In this document: piece by piece, positions 34,746 through 44,049 of the stretch
Layout of the letters: each line of letters begins with the position of its first letter
How positions within the stretch are numbered: the first letter of the stretch is position 1
Origin: Pelobacter seleniigenes DSM 18267
GTDB lineage: Bacteria; Desulfobacterota; Desulfuromonadia; Desulfuromonadales; Geopsychrobacteraceae
Direction of reading: 5' to 3'
NCBI RefSeq assembly: GCF_000711225.1
Contig: NZ_JOMG01000002.1
Location: 2,306,501 to 2,370,500 of the forward strand
DNA length: 64,000 bases
Notes under the pieces: model-generated
Database searches by the model: none
Told to the model about the DNA's origin: nothing
What the model saw: only the letters and a program-made list of their open reading frames with translations
Program-made: the position numbers and the translations under genes

Positions 34746-37025
34746 ATGGCAAAGCGTTATCGGGTGATAAAGAGAAACGGGGAGTCAGCTCCCCTGGATA
34801 TAGCCAAGATTCGCAAGGTGATCCGCTGGGCGGCGGAAGGGTTGGACATTAATCCCATTAAGCTCGAATCGAATCTGGAGATTCATTTTCGCAACAATAT
34901 GACGACCGGGGCCATTCATGAGACGGTCATCGAGACGTCATTGCGGTTGACCTCCATCGAGGAGCCGGACTGGCGGATTCTGGCGGCGCGGCTGAAGCTG
35001 GTCGATTTTTATAAACGGGTCCATATGGCCAGGAAGATTCCCTATGAGTACCGTTATCCGAGTTATTGCCGGACGGTGAAGGATTTTGTCGCCAAGGGGA
35101 TTTACTCGCCGGTGCTGTTGGAAAAATACTCCGAAAAAGAGCTCCACAAGGCCGGCCAGTTCCTGAAACAGGAATACGATTACGATTATGATTATGCCGG
35201 GATCAGCCTGCTGATCAGGCGGTACATGCTGGAATACGATAACCGGGTGATCGAAATGCCGCAGGAGGCGCTGCTGACCATTGCTCTGCTCATCGAGCAG
35301 AATCAGCCGGGGGAGGTCCGCCTGGAGCGGGTTCGCGATACCTATGAGATGCTGGCGCGGCGCAAGATTTCCCTGGCCACGCCGATTCTGATCAACCTGC
35401 GCAAGCCCAACGGCAATCTGTCGAGCTGCTTTATCACAGCTTTTGACGACGATACCAACAGCATCTTCCATACCTTTGAGCAGGTCGGCCAGATCAGCTC
35501 AGGCGGAGGCGGGGTCGGGGTCAGCATCAGCCGGATCCGTTCGCAAGGGGCGCGAATCCGCAATTCCCTGGGCCGGGCCGGGGGGGTGGTGCCCAATGTC
35601 CGGGTGGTCAATGACATTGCCCTGTATTTCAACCAGGGGGGCAAGCGGGCCGGGGCCGTGACCGTGGCCCTGGACAGCTGGCACCTGGACATGGAGGATT
35701 TTCTTGAGTTGCAGACCGAAAACGGCGACCAGCGCCGCAAGGCCTATGATGTCTTTCCCCAGGTGGTGGTGACCGACCGCTTCATGCGGGCCGTGGAGCA
35801 GGGGGAGGACTGGTATCTGTTCGATCCCCATGAGATCCGCAGCAAATATGGCTATGAGCTGGCCGACCTGTGGGGGGATGAGTTCTCCCGGGTGCTGGAT
35901 GAGCTGTATGCCGAGGTTGTGGCCGGCAAGATCGAACTGTTCGAAAAGGTCAATGCCAAGGCCCTCTATAAACAGATCATGAAGGTTCAGGTCGAGACCG
36001 GGATGCCCTATATCGCTTTCAAAGACACCATTAACCGGGCCAATCCCAATAAACATATCGGCATCATCCCCTGCACCAATCTCTGCGTGGAGTCCTATTC
36101 GGTGGTCAAACCGACCCGGATCGGTCCGCAGCGCTTCGAAAACGATACCATCAGTCGCGAGGTTGAGCCGGGTCTGGTCCATACCTGCAACCTGGTCTCC
36201 ATCAATATGGCCAATGTGGCGGTCGACGAGCTGCCCGCGGTCTGCGAAACCTCGGTGCGCATCCTCGATAACTGTATCGACATCACCGATGTGCCGGTGG
36301 CCGAAGGGCAACGTCACAATGAACTGCTGCGGACCATCGGCGTGGGGATGATGGGGCTGGCCGATTATCTGGCCAAGCACGATATCCCCTATGTCGGGGC
36401 CGGTGACGCGGTTGATAAATTGGCCGAGGCCTTTGCCTATCATTGCACCTCGGCCAGCTGCGCTCTGGCCGCAGAACGTGGCCGCTACCCGCTGTTTGAG
36501 GGGAGCGACTGGTCCAAGGGGCTGATTCTCAGCCGTGAGCGCAGCTGGTTTGCGGAACACGGCAGCCTCGACTGGGATGGCCTGTTCACGCGGATTGCCG
36601 AGCACGGCATCCGCAACAGCCACATCACCGCCATCGCCCCCAACACCAGCAGTTCCATCGTCCAGGGCTGTACCGCCAGTATTCTGCCGGTGTTCAGTAA
36701 GTTTTATATCGACAACAACAGCAACGGGACCGTCCCCATTGTGCCGCCCTACATCAAGGAGAAGCTCTGGCATTATCAGGAATCCAAACACATCGACCAG
36801 CGGGTGGTGGTCGATATCGTGTCCCGCCTGCAGCGTTATATCGATACCGGTATTTCCATGGAACTGTTGTTCAACCTGAACAATAACCTCACCGCCAAAG
36901 ATATCTTCCAGACCCATATGGACGCCTGGAAAAAAGGTTGCAAGGCAATCTACTATACCCGCAGTATCCAGAAGAACAGCAACATCTCTTCGAGCAAAGA
37001 GGAATGCATTTCCTGCGCCGGCTGA
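34746..37025 (+). CDS. nrdA: Class Ia ribonucleoside-diphosphate reductase, alpha subunit
   Basis: A 759-residue catalytic subunit. An N-terminal ATP-cone (MAKRYRVIKRNGESAPLDIAKIRKV, residues 1-90) binds the activity effector, the core barrel follows (LSSCFI with a redox Cys; NPNKHIGIIPCTNLCVES with the radical-site cysteine and its Asn/Glu partners; FKDTINRAN), and the C terminus ends in the mobile redox pair CISCAG. GGAGG 9 bases before the ATG supports this start over the TTG at 34731. It is regulated by NrdR through the upstream box and paired with nrdB 201 bases downstream. Confidence 0.95.
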   Translation: MAKRYRVIKRNGESAPLDIAKIRKVIRWAAEGLDINPIKLESNLEIHFRNNMTTGAIHETVIETSLRLTSIEEPDWRILAARLKLVDFYKRVHMARKIPYEYRYPSYCRTVKDFVAKGIYSPVLLEKYSEKELHKAGQFLKQEYDYDYDYAGISLLIRRYMLEYDNRVIEMPQEALLTIALLIEQNQPGEVRLERVRDTYEMLARRKISLATPILINLRKPNGNLSSCFITAFDDDTNSIFHTFEQVGQISSGGGGVGVSISRIRSQGARIRNSLGRAGGVVPNVRVVNDIALYFNQGGKRAGAVTVALDSWHLDMEDFLELQTENGDQRRKAYDVFPQVVVTDRFMRAVEQGEDWYLFDPHEIRSKYGYELADLWGDEFSRVLDELYAEVVAGKIELFEKVNAKALYKQIMKVQVETGMPYIAFKDTINRANPNKHIGIIPCTNLCVESYSVVKPTRIGPQRFENDTISREVEPGLVHTCNLVSINMANVAVDELPAVCETSVRILDNCIDITDVPVAEGQRHNELLRTIGVGMMGLADYLAKHDIPYVGAGDAVDKLAEAFAYHCTSASCALAAERGRYPLFEGSDWSKGLILSRERSWFAEHGSLDWDGLFTRIAEHGIRNSHITAIAPNTSSSIVQGCTASILPVFSKFYIDNNSNGTVPIVPPYIKEKLWHYQESKHIDQRVVVDIVSRLQRYIDTGISMELLFNLNNNLTAKDIFQTHMDAWKKGCKAIYYTRSIQKNSNISSSKEECISCAG

Positions 37026-37125
37026 TATAGTTTTGTTGTGCCGTCTCACGGCTGGTTTTGACGCGGCCGATCTCAAACTTTATAGTACAATATCCGGGTA
37101 GCCGCTCAGCAGCGTCCTGCACCCC

Positions 37126-37164
37126 CATCCCAACCTTCCCCCATCAAGGGGGAAGGTTGGGATG
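37126..37164. repeat. 17-bp perfect hairpin between nrdA and nrdB
   Basis: CATCCCAACCTTCCCCC, loop ATCAA, then GGGGGAAGGTTGGGATG. It is not followed by T residues, so it is more likely a message-stabilising or processing structure, or a dispersed palindrome, than a terminator. Confidence 0.85.
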
Positions 37165-37226
37165 ACTGGTGCTGTCAAAGCGGGAGTCCGCAATTGTTTA
37201 AATTTGCTTCAATCAGGAGATGATGA

Positions 37227-38264
37227 ATGGAACCAAAGCGACTGTTTAACCCGGAAGGGGATGATTCCCTGGATGCGCGGCGGATCATCGGCGGTAACAG
37301 TACCAATATTTTCAATCTGAACAATGTCCGCTATCAGTGGGCCAACAAGATGTATCGCAACATGATGGCCAACTTCTGGATTCCGGAAAAGATCGACCTG
37401 GCTGCGGATATTGAACCCTACAAGCATCTGACGGTGGAAGAACGCCAGGCCTATGACGGCATTCTGTCGTTTCTGATTTTTCTCGACAGTATCCAGACCA
37501 ACAACCTGTCGAATATCAACGACTACATCACCGCACCGGAAGTGAACCTGCTCCTCGCCATCCAGCAGTACCAGGAGGCGGTGCACAGTCAGAGCTATCA
37601 GTACATTGTCGAGTCGATCATTCCGGCCGAGCGGCGCAACAGCATCTATGATAAATGGCGCACCGACAAGGTGTTGTTCGAGCGCAACAAATATGTCGCC
37701 CAGATCTATCAGGATTTTCTCGATACCCCCTCAGACGAAGGATTTTATCGGGTGCTGATTGCCAACTATCTGCTTGAGGGACTGTATTTCTACAACGGCT
37801 TCAACTTCTTCTACAACCTGGCCAGCCGCCATCTGATGATCGGGACGTCCGAGGTGATTCGTTATATCAACCGTGACGAGCTGACCCACTGTGTGCTGTT
37901 CGAGCTGATTGTCCGGGAAATCCGCGAGCTGCGTCCCGACTTTTTCCCGCCGGAAGAGGTGGAGAAAATGTTCCGTTTTGCGGTGGGGCAGGAGATCGAC
38001 TGGACCAATCATATTATCGGCGACGGAGTGCTCGGGGTCAGTGAAGAGACCACCGAGATGTATACCAAGTGGCTGGCCAACGAACGCTGGAACCGGCTCG
38101 GCTTTCCGGGGAGACTCTATGAGGGATTCGATAAGAATCCCTATCAGCACCTGGAAAAACTGGCCGATACCGAAGGGGAAGGGGATGTCAAAAGCAACTT
38201 TTTCGAAGCGACGGTGTCCGCCTATAACCAGTCTTCGGTGGTGGACGGCTGGGACGATTTCTAA
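37227..38264 (+). CDS. nrdB: Class Ia ribonucleoside-diphosphate reductase, beta subunit
   Basis: A 345-residue di-iron protein that houses the tyrosyl radical. Iron ligands and the radical tyrosine are recognisable by position: Asp87 (FLDSIQTNN), Glu117 and His120 with Tyr124 in EAVHSQSYQ (equivalent to Tyr122 of E. coli), and the second helix pair ELTHCVLFE. So it belongs to the radical-storing type, not the Phe or manganese-only variant. The C terminus (NQSSVVDGWDDF) is the peptide that docks on NrdA. Strong terminator downstream. Confidence 0.94.
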   Translation: MEPKRLFNPEGDDSLDARRIIGGNSTNIFNLNNVRYQWANKMYRNMMANFWIPEKIDLAADIEPYKHLTVEERQAYDGILSFLIFLDSIQTNNLSNINDYITAPEVNLLLAIQQYQEAVHSQSYQYIVESIIPAERRNSIYDKWRTDKVLFERNKYVAQIYQDFLDTPSDEGFYRVLIANYLLEGLYFYNGFNFFYNLASRHLMIGTSEVIRYINRDELTHCVLFELIVREIRELRPDFFPPEEVEKMFRFAVGQEIDWTNHIIGDGVLGVSEETTEMYTKWLANERWNRLGFPGRLYEGFDKNPYQHLEKLADTEGEGDVKSNFFEATVSAYNQSSVVDGWDDF

Positions 38265-38315
38265 ACCGATTGAAAAGATCTGCCCGGGTTGCGGACCGCT
38301 TCGGTCGATAAACTC

Positions 38316-38354
38316 AAAGCCCCTGCTCTCAATTGAGAGCAGGGGCTTTTTTAT
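38316..38354 (+). terminator. Terminator of nrdAB, bidirectional
   Basis: AAAGCCCCTGCTCTC, loop AATT, GAGAGCAGGGGCTTT, then TTTTT. On the minus strand the mirror image carries a T-run as well, so it can also serve the convergent esterase gene ending at 38422. Confidence 0.95.
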
Positions 38355-38421
38355 GACAGGGAGGGTTTGCCCCTCCCTGTTCTTGGCGGTTCAAGCGGTA
38401 AAAGTGCTGAACGTTACCGTT

Positions 38422-40206
38422 TTACTGGCAGGTAAAGTTAGCGGCATCTTCAATTTGATCACTGGTCGCATCGGTACCGGTGAACACCGCGATTTTCGGG
38501 TAGGGGCACAGCGGCCGGGTCCGGTTCGGATCCCAGCTGTCCGGAATTTCGGTATTCTGTCCGCCGGGGTTGTTAACATCGCCCCGTGCCGTTGCGATGA
38601 TCCGGTCAGGTTTGACGCCTTTCTCGACCCAATCAACCAGAGCGGAGAGGGCATCGAACTGGTCGGTGGCAATCCCGTTGCGGGAATGACTCATGCCGGG
38701 CACTCGGAAAAAGCGGACAAAGTCGGTGGCATCGCCGTCGTTGGCTTCGGTGACGGCATCGTACCAGTCGGTGGTGTCGTTGACCGAGAAGACCGGGTCG
38801 CAAGTCCCATGATAAACGATCATTTTGGCACCGCGATCACGCAACACGCTCAGGTTGGTTTCATTGACCGGGGTCATGAAGGACCAGGCGCTTTCGGTGT
38901 AGATGCCGCTGGTTTCGAAAATTTTCGGGGCATCGGTGTCCATGTTGAAATCAAGGGCGTAGCCGAGAGTGTCATCATTCACACTCGGATCTTCCGGCGG
39001 GCTCATGAAGACGAAGGCGACGGAGACCGGATCGCGATTGGTGACCGAGTTGTCGAATTCCCAGGCTGCCCAACCGCTGCTGATCAAGCCCGGATCATAG
39101 GGCCAGTCGTTATAAAGAGCCTCACCCTGGCTATTGCGGGCGCCGGAGTAAATGGCGGAGATGGCGCTCTTTTGATCTTCCGACAGGCAGGTTCCGTCAC
39201 GGTCCGAGGTACAGGTCGGCACGGCGGTGAGCAGGTTGAAGCTGTTGTGGCAGCCTTCGACATCTTCGACCATGCCGTCCGTTGCACCGTCGAGGGCGTC
39301 ACATTTTTCCAGGATGGCATCGGCCACCAATTGACGTTCCTCTTGAGTGAAAGCCAGGTTGAGGTTGGATGAATTGCCGGATAATGCCGGGGTAACCCCT
39401 TCCTTTTCAATGACCTTGGCATACTGTTGGGCACCGAACAGTTGAGCAATGGCCGCTTTGGGCAGGTGGAAGCCCGGTGCGCCGACCATGTAGCCGTCGT
39501 ATTCTTCCGGCTCGCGGGTCGCTGCGACCATGGTGTGGCGACCACCGTTGGAAGTGCCACCGATGTAGGAACGGTCCGGACCGCGGCCGTAGGCCGCCGT
39601 AATCAGCGCTTTGGCCATGGGGGTCAGACTGGCCACGGCATTATAGCCGTAGTCCAGGCGAGCCTGGGGATCGAGGCCGAAAAACGGGCTGTTGCCACTG
39701 TGGCCGGCATCGGAACTGATCACCGCAAAGCCCATGTCCAGGGCATTGGTCAGATAGCCGCCGCCACTGACGGCGCCCACCGCAGTTTTAACGGATCCGT
39801 CCAAACCACCGTTGCCTTGATAGAAAAAGCGGCCATTCCAGTCGACGGGCAGGCGCATTTCAAAGCTGATGGCATAGCTGGCGTCTTCGACGGCGGTGTT
39901 AACCCAACTGGCGCGCTCGTTCATTTTGCCGGTGACAAGGCAATGTTCAGCGATGTCATGGCCACCAACGGTCAGGGTTCCGGCTGCGACCGTTTCCACC
40001 GCAGTGATTTCGGTGTTGGCAAAAGAAAACTGGCCTGCCAGATCGGTGCAGGTCAGTAATTGAGAACTTTCCGCAGCGCTCAGCTGCGGCAGAGAAGAAC
40101 TGTGTTTGTCATCGTTGTCACTGCAGGAAATTAACGTCAGCAGGGGGAGCAGCAGCAGGCATCCGCAGATGCCCTTGAAGCACGACAATCTTTGTCGCTT
40201 TACCAT
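38422..40206 (-). CDS. Tannase/feruloyl esterase family lipoprotein
   Basis: A 594-residue secreted esterase of the tannase family. The leader ends in a lipobox (LTLISC, Cys28), so it should be lipid-anchored. The hydrolase core carries the nucleophile elbow GGTSNGG (Ser), the calcium/lid segment with the CDALDGATDGMVEDVEGC pattern, the acid Asp in CDPVFSVNDT and the His in GMSHSRNG. Family members cleave gallate, ferulate or phthalate monoester bonds; the substrate is unknown. I use the ATG at 40206 with AAGGAG upstream rather than one further out at 40305. A sigma-54 promoter faces it and a V4R sigma-54 activator is divergently encoded. Confidence 0.85.
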   Translation of the reverse strand: MVKRQRLSCFKGICGCLLLLPLLTLISCSDNDDKHSSSLPQLSAAESSQLLTCTDLAGQFSFANTEITAVETVAAGTLTVGGHDIAEHCLVTGKMNERASWVNTAVEDASYAISFEMRLPVDWNGRFFYQGNGGLDGSVKTAVGAVSGGGYLTNALDMGFAVISSDAGHSGNSPFFGLDPQARLDYGYNAVASLTPMAKALITAAYGRGPDRSYIGGTSNGGRHTMVAATREPEEYDGYMVGAPGFHLPKAAIAQLFGAQQYAKVIEKEGVTPALSGNSSNLNLAFTQEERQLVADAILEKCDALDGATDGMVEDVEGCHNSFNLLTAVPTCTSDRDGTCLSEDQKSAISAIYSGARNSQGEALYNDWPYDPGLISSGWAAWEFDNSVTNRDPVSVAFVFMSPPEDPSVNDDTLGYALDFNMDTDAPKIFETSGIYTESAWSFMTPVNETNLSVLRDRGAKMIVYHGTCDPVFSVNDTTDWYDAVTEANDGDATDFVRFFRVPGMSHSRNGIATDQFDALSALVDWVEKGVKPDRIIATARGDVNNPGGQNTEIPDSWDPNRTRPLCPYPKIAVFTGTDATSDQIEDAANFTCQ

Positions 40207-40342
40207 ACAAATCTCCTTTTTCGCACATACCAAGTCAAAGTAAAGAAACAGCCGGCGATTCATGGACAAAATCGACAGGCGGTTGCTCACTGGTTGGGAA
40301 ATCAAAAATAAAGTTTTATTCAGCTGAATGACTGTTATGTTC

Positions 40343-40358
40343 AGCAGGATATGTGCCA
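40343..40358 (-). promoter_or_regulatory. Sigma-54 promoter of the esterase gene
   Basis: On the minus strand the sequence reads TGGCACATATCCTGCT, matching the -24/-12 consensus TGGCAC-N5-TTGCW at all but one informative position, with exactly ten bases between GG and GC. It points at the esterase gene and lies about 140 bases upstream of its start. The adjacent divergent gene encodes a sigma-54 activator, which strengthens the call. Confidence 0.82.
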
Positions 40359-40414
40359 GTTATAAAAAGGCTGGCTTTTGGTGGTTTGATCGGCGAATAT
40401 GTAACAATCTACTG

Positions 40415-40442
40415 CAAAATGAGAAATGATCATCGCAATTTG
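40415..40442. promoter_or_regulatory. Candidate upstream activator site
   Basis: CAAA and TTTG arms enclose a TGATCA core, 60-100 bases upstream of the -24 element, where XylR/DmpR-type activators normally bind. The symmetry is weak, so this is tentative. Confidence 0.3.
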
Positions 40443-40455
40443 AGAGGGTCGGTTG

Positions 40456-42078
40456 ATGCACTGGAATTATTTGAACTTCAACGAATTTCTTTCCCGCGAC
40501 GACTGCAGCGGGATCATCCGTTTTTTTGAAAAGCAGCGTACCCTGCTTTTTGACGCTTTTGCCCATGGATTGTTGCGCAAAAACTTGATTGAAACGCTGG
40601 GGCTGGCCGCGACCAAATCCATCCTGACCCGGTTCGGTTATGCGCAGGGCTGGCGGTTGGCCGAAATGCTGGAAATGGACCTTTTCGATTCAATCCAGCG
40701 TCATTTTACCGGGCCGTACCTGCATTCCCTGTACGGGCACCTGACCCCGGTCTCCCATGAAAAAAGTGATGGTGCTGACGGTGGACCGCTGATCCGCACG
40801 GTTTGGAAAGATTCTTATGAGGCAGAGCAGCACCGCCTCCATTTCGGCGTGGCGGATGAAGCCGTTTGTTGGACCATCGCCGGTTTTGCCAGCGGTTTTG
40901 TCTCCAAGCGACGCGGCCGCGATGTGTTCTTTATCGAAACCCATTGTCAGGGCAAAGGTGATTCCTTGTGCCAGGTCGAGGCACGTTACCAGGAAGACTG
41001 GGACGGACGGTTTGCCGATCAGCTGAAATACTATGATCTGGAATGTTCTGATGCGATCTTCTCTCTGCTGACCCAGCGGATCAAAGATGTTGAGGAACAG
41101 CTGAAAGAAAAGAAACAGCGCCTGGATATGCTCGATTACCAGAACAACGACTTCGGCAGTTATTCAAAAAGCTCGGCCATGCTGGCGGTCCTGGAAATGG
41201 CCGAGCGGGTCGCCAAAGGAGATTCTTCGGTGGTGATCTCCGGTGAAACCGGGGTCGGCAAAGAGCGTATGGCCCGCTTCATTCATGAGCGCTCACCCCG
41301 GGCCAAGATGCCCTTTCTGGCGATCAATTGCGGGGCGATCACCGAAAGTTTGTTGGAAGGCGAGCTCTTCGGTTACGTTAAAGGGGCTTTTTCCGGAGCC
41401 ACGAAAGATCGGGCCGGTTTTTTTGAAGCCGCGGACGGAGGGACCCTGTTCCTTGATGAAATCGGTGAAATATCGCCGGGGATGCAGGTCAAAATTTTAC
41501 GGGTTCTACAGGAAAAAGAGATCTGTCGGGTCGGAGAAACCTGTGCCCGGCCGGTCGATTTTCGCATTGTCGCGGCGACCAACAAAAAACTGGCCGAGGA
41601 GGTGCAAGCCGGAAATTTTCGACAGGATCTGTTTTATCGGTTGCAGGTGATTGAACTGAAAATTCCGCCACTGCGGGAACGGCGGGAGGATATTTTGCCT
41701 CTGGCCCGACGCTTTCTGGACAGAGCAACGCAGCAGAGCAGCAGGGGGCCGATGTCTTTTACCCCGCAAGCTGCGGACTGTCTGATTCATTATGACTGGC
41801 CGGGCAATGTCCGGGAGTTGCAGAATACCATTGAATACGCTGTGGCGATGTGTCTGGAAGACAAAATAGATTTTGTTGATTTTCCGGAAGATTTGCGTCG
41901 GCAAGGCGCTGTGGCGATGGATTCGAGGCGGATTGTGCCCCTCGACGAACTGGAGAAAAAGGGTATCCTGGCGGCCCTGGAGATTACTGCCGGGAATAAG
42001 ACCCAGGCCGCCAAAGAACTCAACATCAGTGTTGCCACCCTGTATCGGAAGCTGGAGCTCTATGCGGTGTCTCCCTGA
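40456..42078 (+). CDS. Sigma-54-dependent activator with XylR_N/V4R sensory domain
   Basis: A 540-residue enhancer-binding protein of the XylR/DmpR class. Residues 1-175 are the XylR N-terminal and V4R effector domain (FGYAQGWRLAEML; GKGDSLCQVEARY), which in relatives binds aromatic compounds directly. A short linker leads to the AAA+ domain (about 225-455): Walker A GETGVGKE, Walker B GGTLFLDEIGE, and a sigma-54-contacting loop GAFSGAT with Ser in place of the usual Thr. A Fis-type helix-turn-helix ends it (AAKELNISVATLYRKLEL). The ATG at 40456 with GAGAGGG upstream is used. Its target is probably the divergent esterase. Confidence 0.92.
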   Translation: MHWNYLNFNEFLSRDDCSGIIRFFEKQRTLLFDAFAHGLLRKNLIETLGLAATKSILTRFGYAQGWRLAEMLEMDLFDSIQRHFTGPYLHSLYGHLTPVSHEKSDGADGGPLIRTVWKDSYEAEQHRLHFGVADEAVCWTIAGFASGFVSKRRGRDVFFIETHCQGKGDSLCQVEARYQEDWDGRFADQLKYYDLECSDAIFSLLTQRIKDVEEQLKEKKQRLDMLDYQNNDFGSYSKSSAMLAVLEMAERVAKGDSSVVISGETGVGKERMARFIHERSPRAKMPFLAINCGAITESLLEGELFGYVKGAFSGATKDRAGFFEAADGGTLFLDEIGEISPGMQVKILRVLQEKEICRVGETCARPVDFRIVAATNKKLAEEVQAGNFRQDLFYRLQVIELKIPPLRERREDILPLARRFLDRATQQSSRGPMSFTPQAADCLIHYDWPGNVRELQNTIEYAVAMCLEDKIDFVDFPEDLRRQGAVAMDSRRIVPLDELEKKGILAALEITAGNKTQAAKELNISVATLYRKLELYAVSP

Positions 42079-42144
42079 TTCTGACGGCGCTTGGCATAGC
42101 GGGGTTTTCTCCGGTCATTGAAAACTTATTCAGGTCGTGAGCTT

Positions 42145-43767
42145 ATGTTTGTCAGTCAAGATGAATTACTGTGGATGCTCAGGCAGCTATACGGTCACCG
42201 GATGACCCGGGATAAATTGCTCAGTAAATTGAGTAACCACGGCATTTACAGCCTGTTTCCTTATTTTGACGGGATCGCTTCGCTATTTCAGCAGCAGGCT
42301 GATAAAATCGGGGTGATCGAAAAGGCTGTTCGTGCTTTGGCGGCCAGGGTCAATCGAGACCTTGCCGTTCCTGCCGTTATCTCGAGCGAGATGTCTTACC
42401 CAGCCTTAAAAAAACATCTGCTTCCGGTCCTGATTCAAGCCCTTGGTCTTGAGGATTGCGTGGGGTTAAAAACGGGGGCCCGGGTGAGGGTGAAAATGGC
42501 GAGCGCCAATATCCACGTCAAGCCAGGCAGTGAAGGTTTTATTATCGACCAAGCGGCCGGGGCCTCACAGGTCAGGTTTTATTCCACGGCCGGGCGTTTT
42601 TCGGTGGATTTGTTTAACAAGGAGCTTGCCGATCAGGAGCTTGAGGTCGTGACGCCGGAGCAGCTCCTCGCCCGGCACCAGGATCTCCACGGTGTGGCGG
42701 ACTATTTCCTGAATGATGTCCTGCTCAGAGCGATGCGTGCCAGCCTTGATTCTTCGGTCTATGCCTTTGCTGCGGAGCGTGCTGTCCAATTTCTGCTTGA
42801 TAGCGGCTTCCTGAAGGTTGACGGTGCTGAGCTGGTTGCCGTGCTGGAGCGGATTTTTCCCGTGCTTGCGCCCGAGTGTGATAAAGCCTACCGGGATCAG
42901 AACCTGTTCAGTTCTCCGACCCTGTCCTCACCCCCCTCCGAAAGAAAAGCCCATGTGTTACGGCTGGAACTCACCACCGGCTGTGACTACAACCAGTGCA
43001 CTTTCTGCTCCGAGTATACTGATCTGCCAGCCGAGACCAAATCCTTCGCAGAGTTTAAAGCGCATGTCGACGGTGTTGCCGAATCGATAGGGGCAGAGAA
43101 ATCACGGATACAGAGATTGTTTATCGGGAGCGGAAACTCGTTGGGGGTTGCGACCGAATTGCTGCTGTCATCCCTGGATTATGCGCGGGAGATCTTCGCT
43201 CCACAGAAAATCTCCCTGTATGGCCGAACCGCCTCGATCCTGGAAAAGTCTGTCGACGAGTTGAAAAGGCTCAAAGAAGCGGGGCTGTCCTTGATTTACT
43301 GGGGGCTGGAGAGCGGTTCCGATGCGGTCTTGAATTATATCAACAAGGACTGTACCCGCGCCGACATGATTGCTGCTGCGCAGAAGCTGGTCGAGGCGGA
43401 GATCGATGTTTCTGCCATGCTGATGCCCGGCGTCGGGGGTTTGAAGTTCTCGGAGCGCCACGTTGCCGGGACCTTGGAGCTTCTGCACAGCATTGATATC
43501 AAATACCTGACCCTGCTCTCAATCAACCCCGCGAAAACATCTGTATACGAAAGAAATATGCTGGCCGAAAAGGGCAATCGGCACCTGACCCCTGACGAGG
43601 TCAATGCTCAGGTGTATGCGTTATTGGAGGGCCTTCAGCCCACGGGTGTGCAGATCGGGATGTTCACTGAAGAAATCGATCAGGCCAGCAGCAACACCAG
43701 GCGCTTTAATTGTCAGTTTACCGCTGCCAACAAGGAGCAGGTGCTGAGAGAATTTTGGCATGGTTAA
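42145..43767 (+). CDS. Radical SAM protein with CX4CX2C cluster motif
   Basis: A 540-residue protein. The C-terminal half (about 270-500) is a radical SAM barrel; the cluster cysteines are Cys280, Cys285 and Cys288 in GCDYNQCTFC, spaced CX4CX2C instead of the usual CX3CX2C. GSGN (about residue 325), LYGRTAS and GLESGSDAVLNYINK are the expected SAM-binding strands. The N-terminal 270 residues match nothing I recognise and include an Arg/Lys-rich helical start. The function is unknown. The ATG at 42145 is taken over the TTG at 42118. It follows the activator gene by 66 bases and may be in its operon. Confidence 0.8.
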   Translation: MFVSQDELLWMLRQLYGHRMTRDKLLSKLSNHGIYSLFPYFDGIASLFQQQADKIGVIEKAVRALAARVNRDLAVPAVISSEMSYPALKKHLLPVLIQALGLEDCVGLKTGARVRVKMASANIHVKPGSEGFIIDQAAGASQVRFYSTAGRFSVDLFNKELADQELEVVTPEQLLARHQDLHGVADYFLNDVLLRAMRASLDSSVYAFAAERAVQFLLDSGFLKVDGAELVAVLERIFPVLAPECDKAYRDQNLFSSPTLSSPPSERKAHVLRLELTTGCDYNQCTFCSEYTDLPAETKSFAEFKAHVDGVAESIGAEKSRIQRLFIGSGNSLGVATELLLSSLDYAREIFAPQKISLYGRTASILEKSVDELKRLKEAGLSLIYWGLESGSDAVLNYINKDCTRADMIAAAQKLVEAEIDVSAMLMPGVGGLKFSERHVAGTLELLHSIDIKYLTLLSINPAKTSVYERNMLAEKGNRHLTPDEVNAQVYALLEGLQPTGVQIGMFTEEIDQASSNTRRFNCQFTAANKEQVLREFWHG

Positions 43768-43786
43768 AAAATCCGGGGAAAAGATA

Positions 43787-43952
43787 GAACGGCGCTAGTT
43801 TAAGCAACTTTGCAGTAAGCTCGGGACTGTCACCAGGGTCATCGGGGGCTGTCCCAAGAGTTTGCGAGCCATGAAACTGTAGGGGGGGCGCACCGCAAAG
43901 ACCTGGGACAGCCCTGGTTTTGCTGCCATCAGCTCTTAAACGAGCGCCATTC
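43787..43952 (-). repeat. Interspersed inverted-repeat element, copy B
   Basis: 166 bases from GAACGGCGCTAGTTTAAG to CTTAAACGAGCGCCATTC, in the same orientation as copies A. It carries GGGACTGTCAC, GGGGGCTGTCCC and GGGACAGCCC blocks. One internal segment is shortened relative to the 182-base copies. It starts 20 bases past the radical SAM stop codon; flanks GGGAAAAGATA and GGGGCAAGGTA match at 8 of 11 positions. Confidence 0.88.
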
Positions 43953-44049
43953 GGGGCAAGGTACTGAATTACTGAAAAGATCAATAAGCTGCTCTGGGAA
44001 TTCTCCTAAGGTAAAAGGCGACCAATGGTCCAGCCACGGTGAGTGCTCT

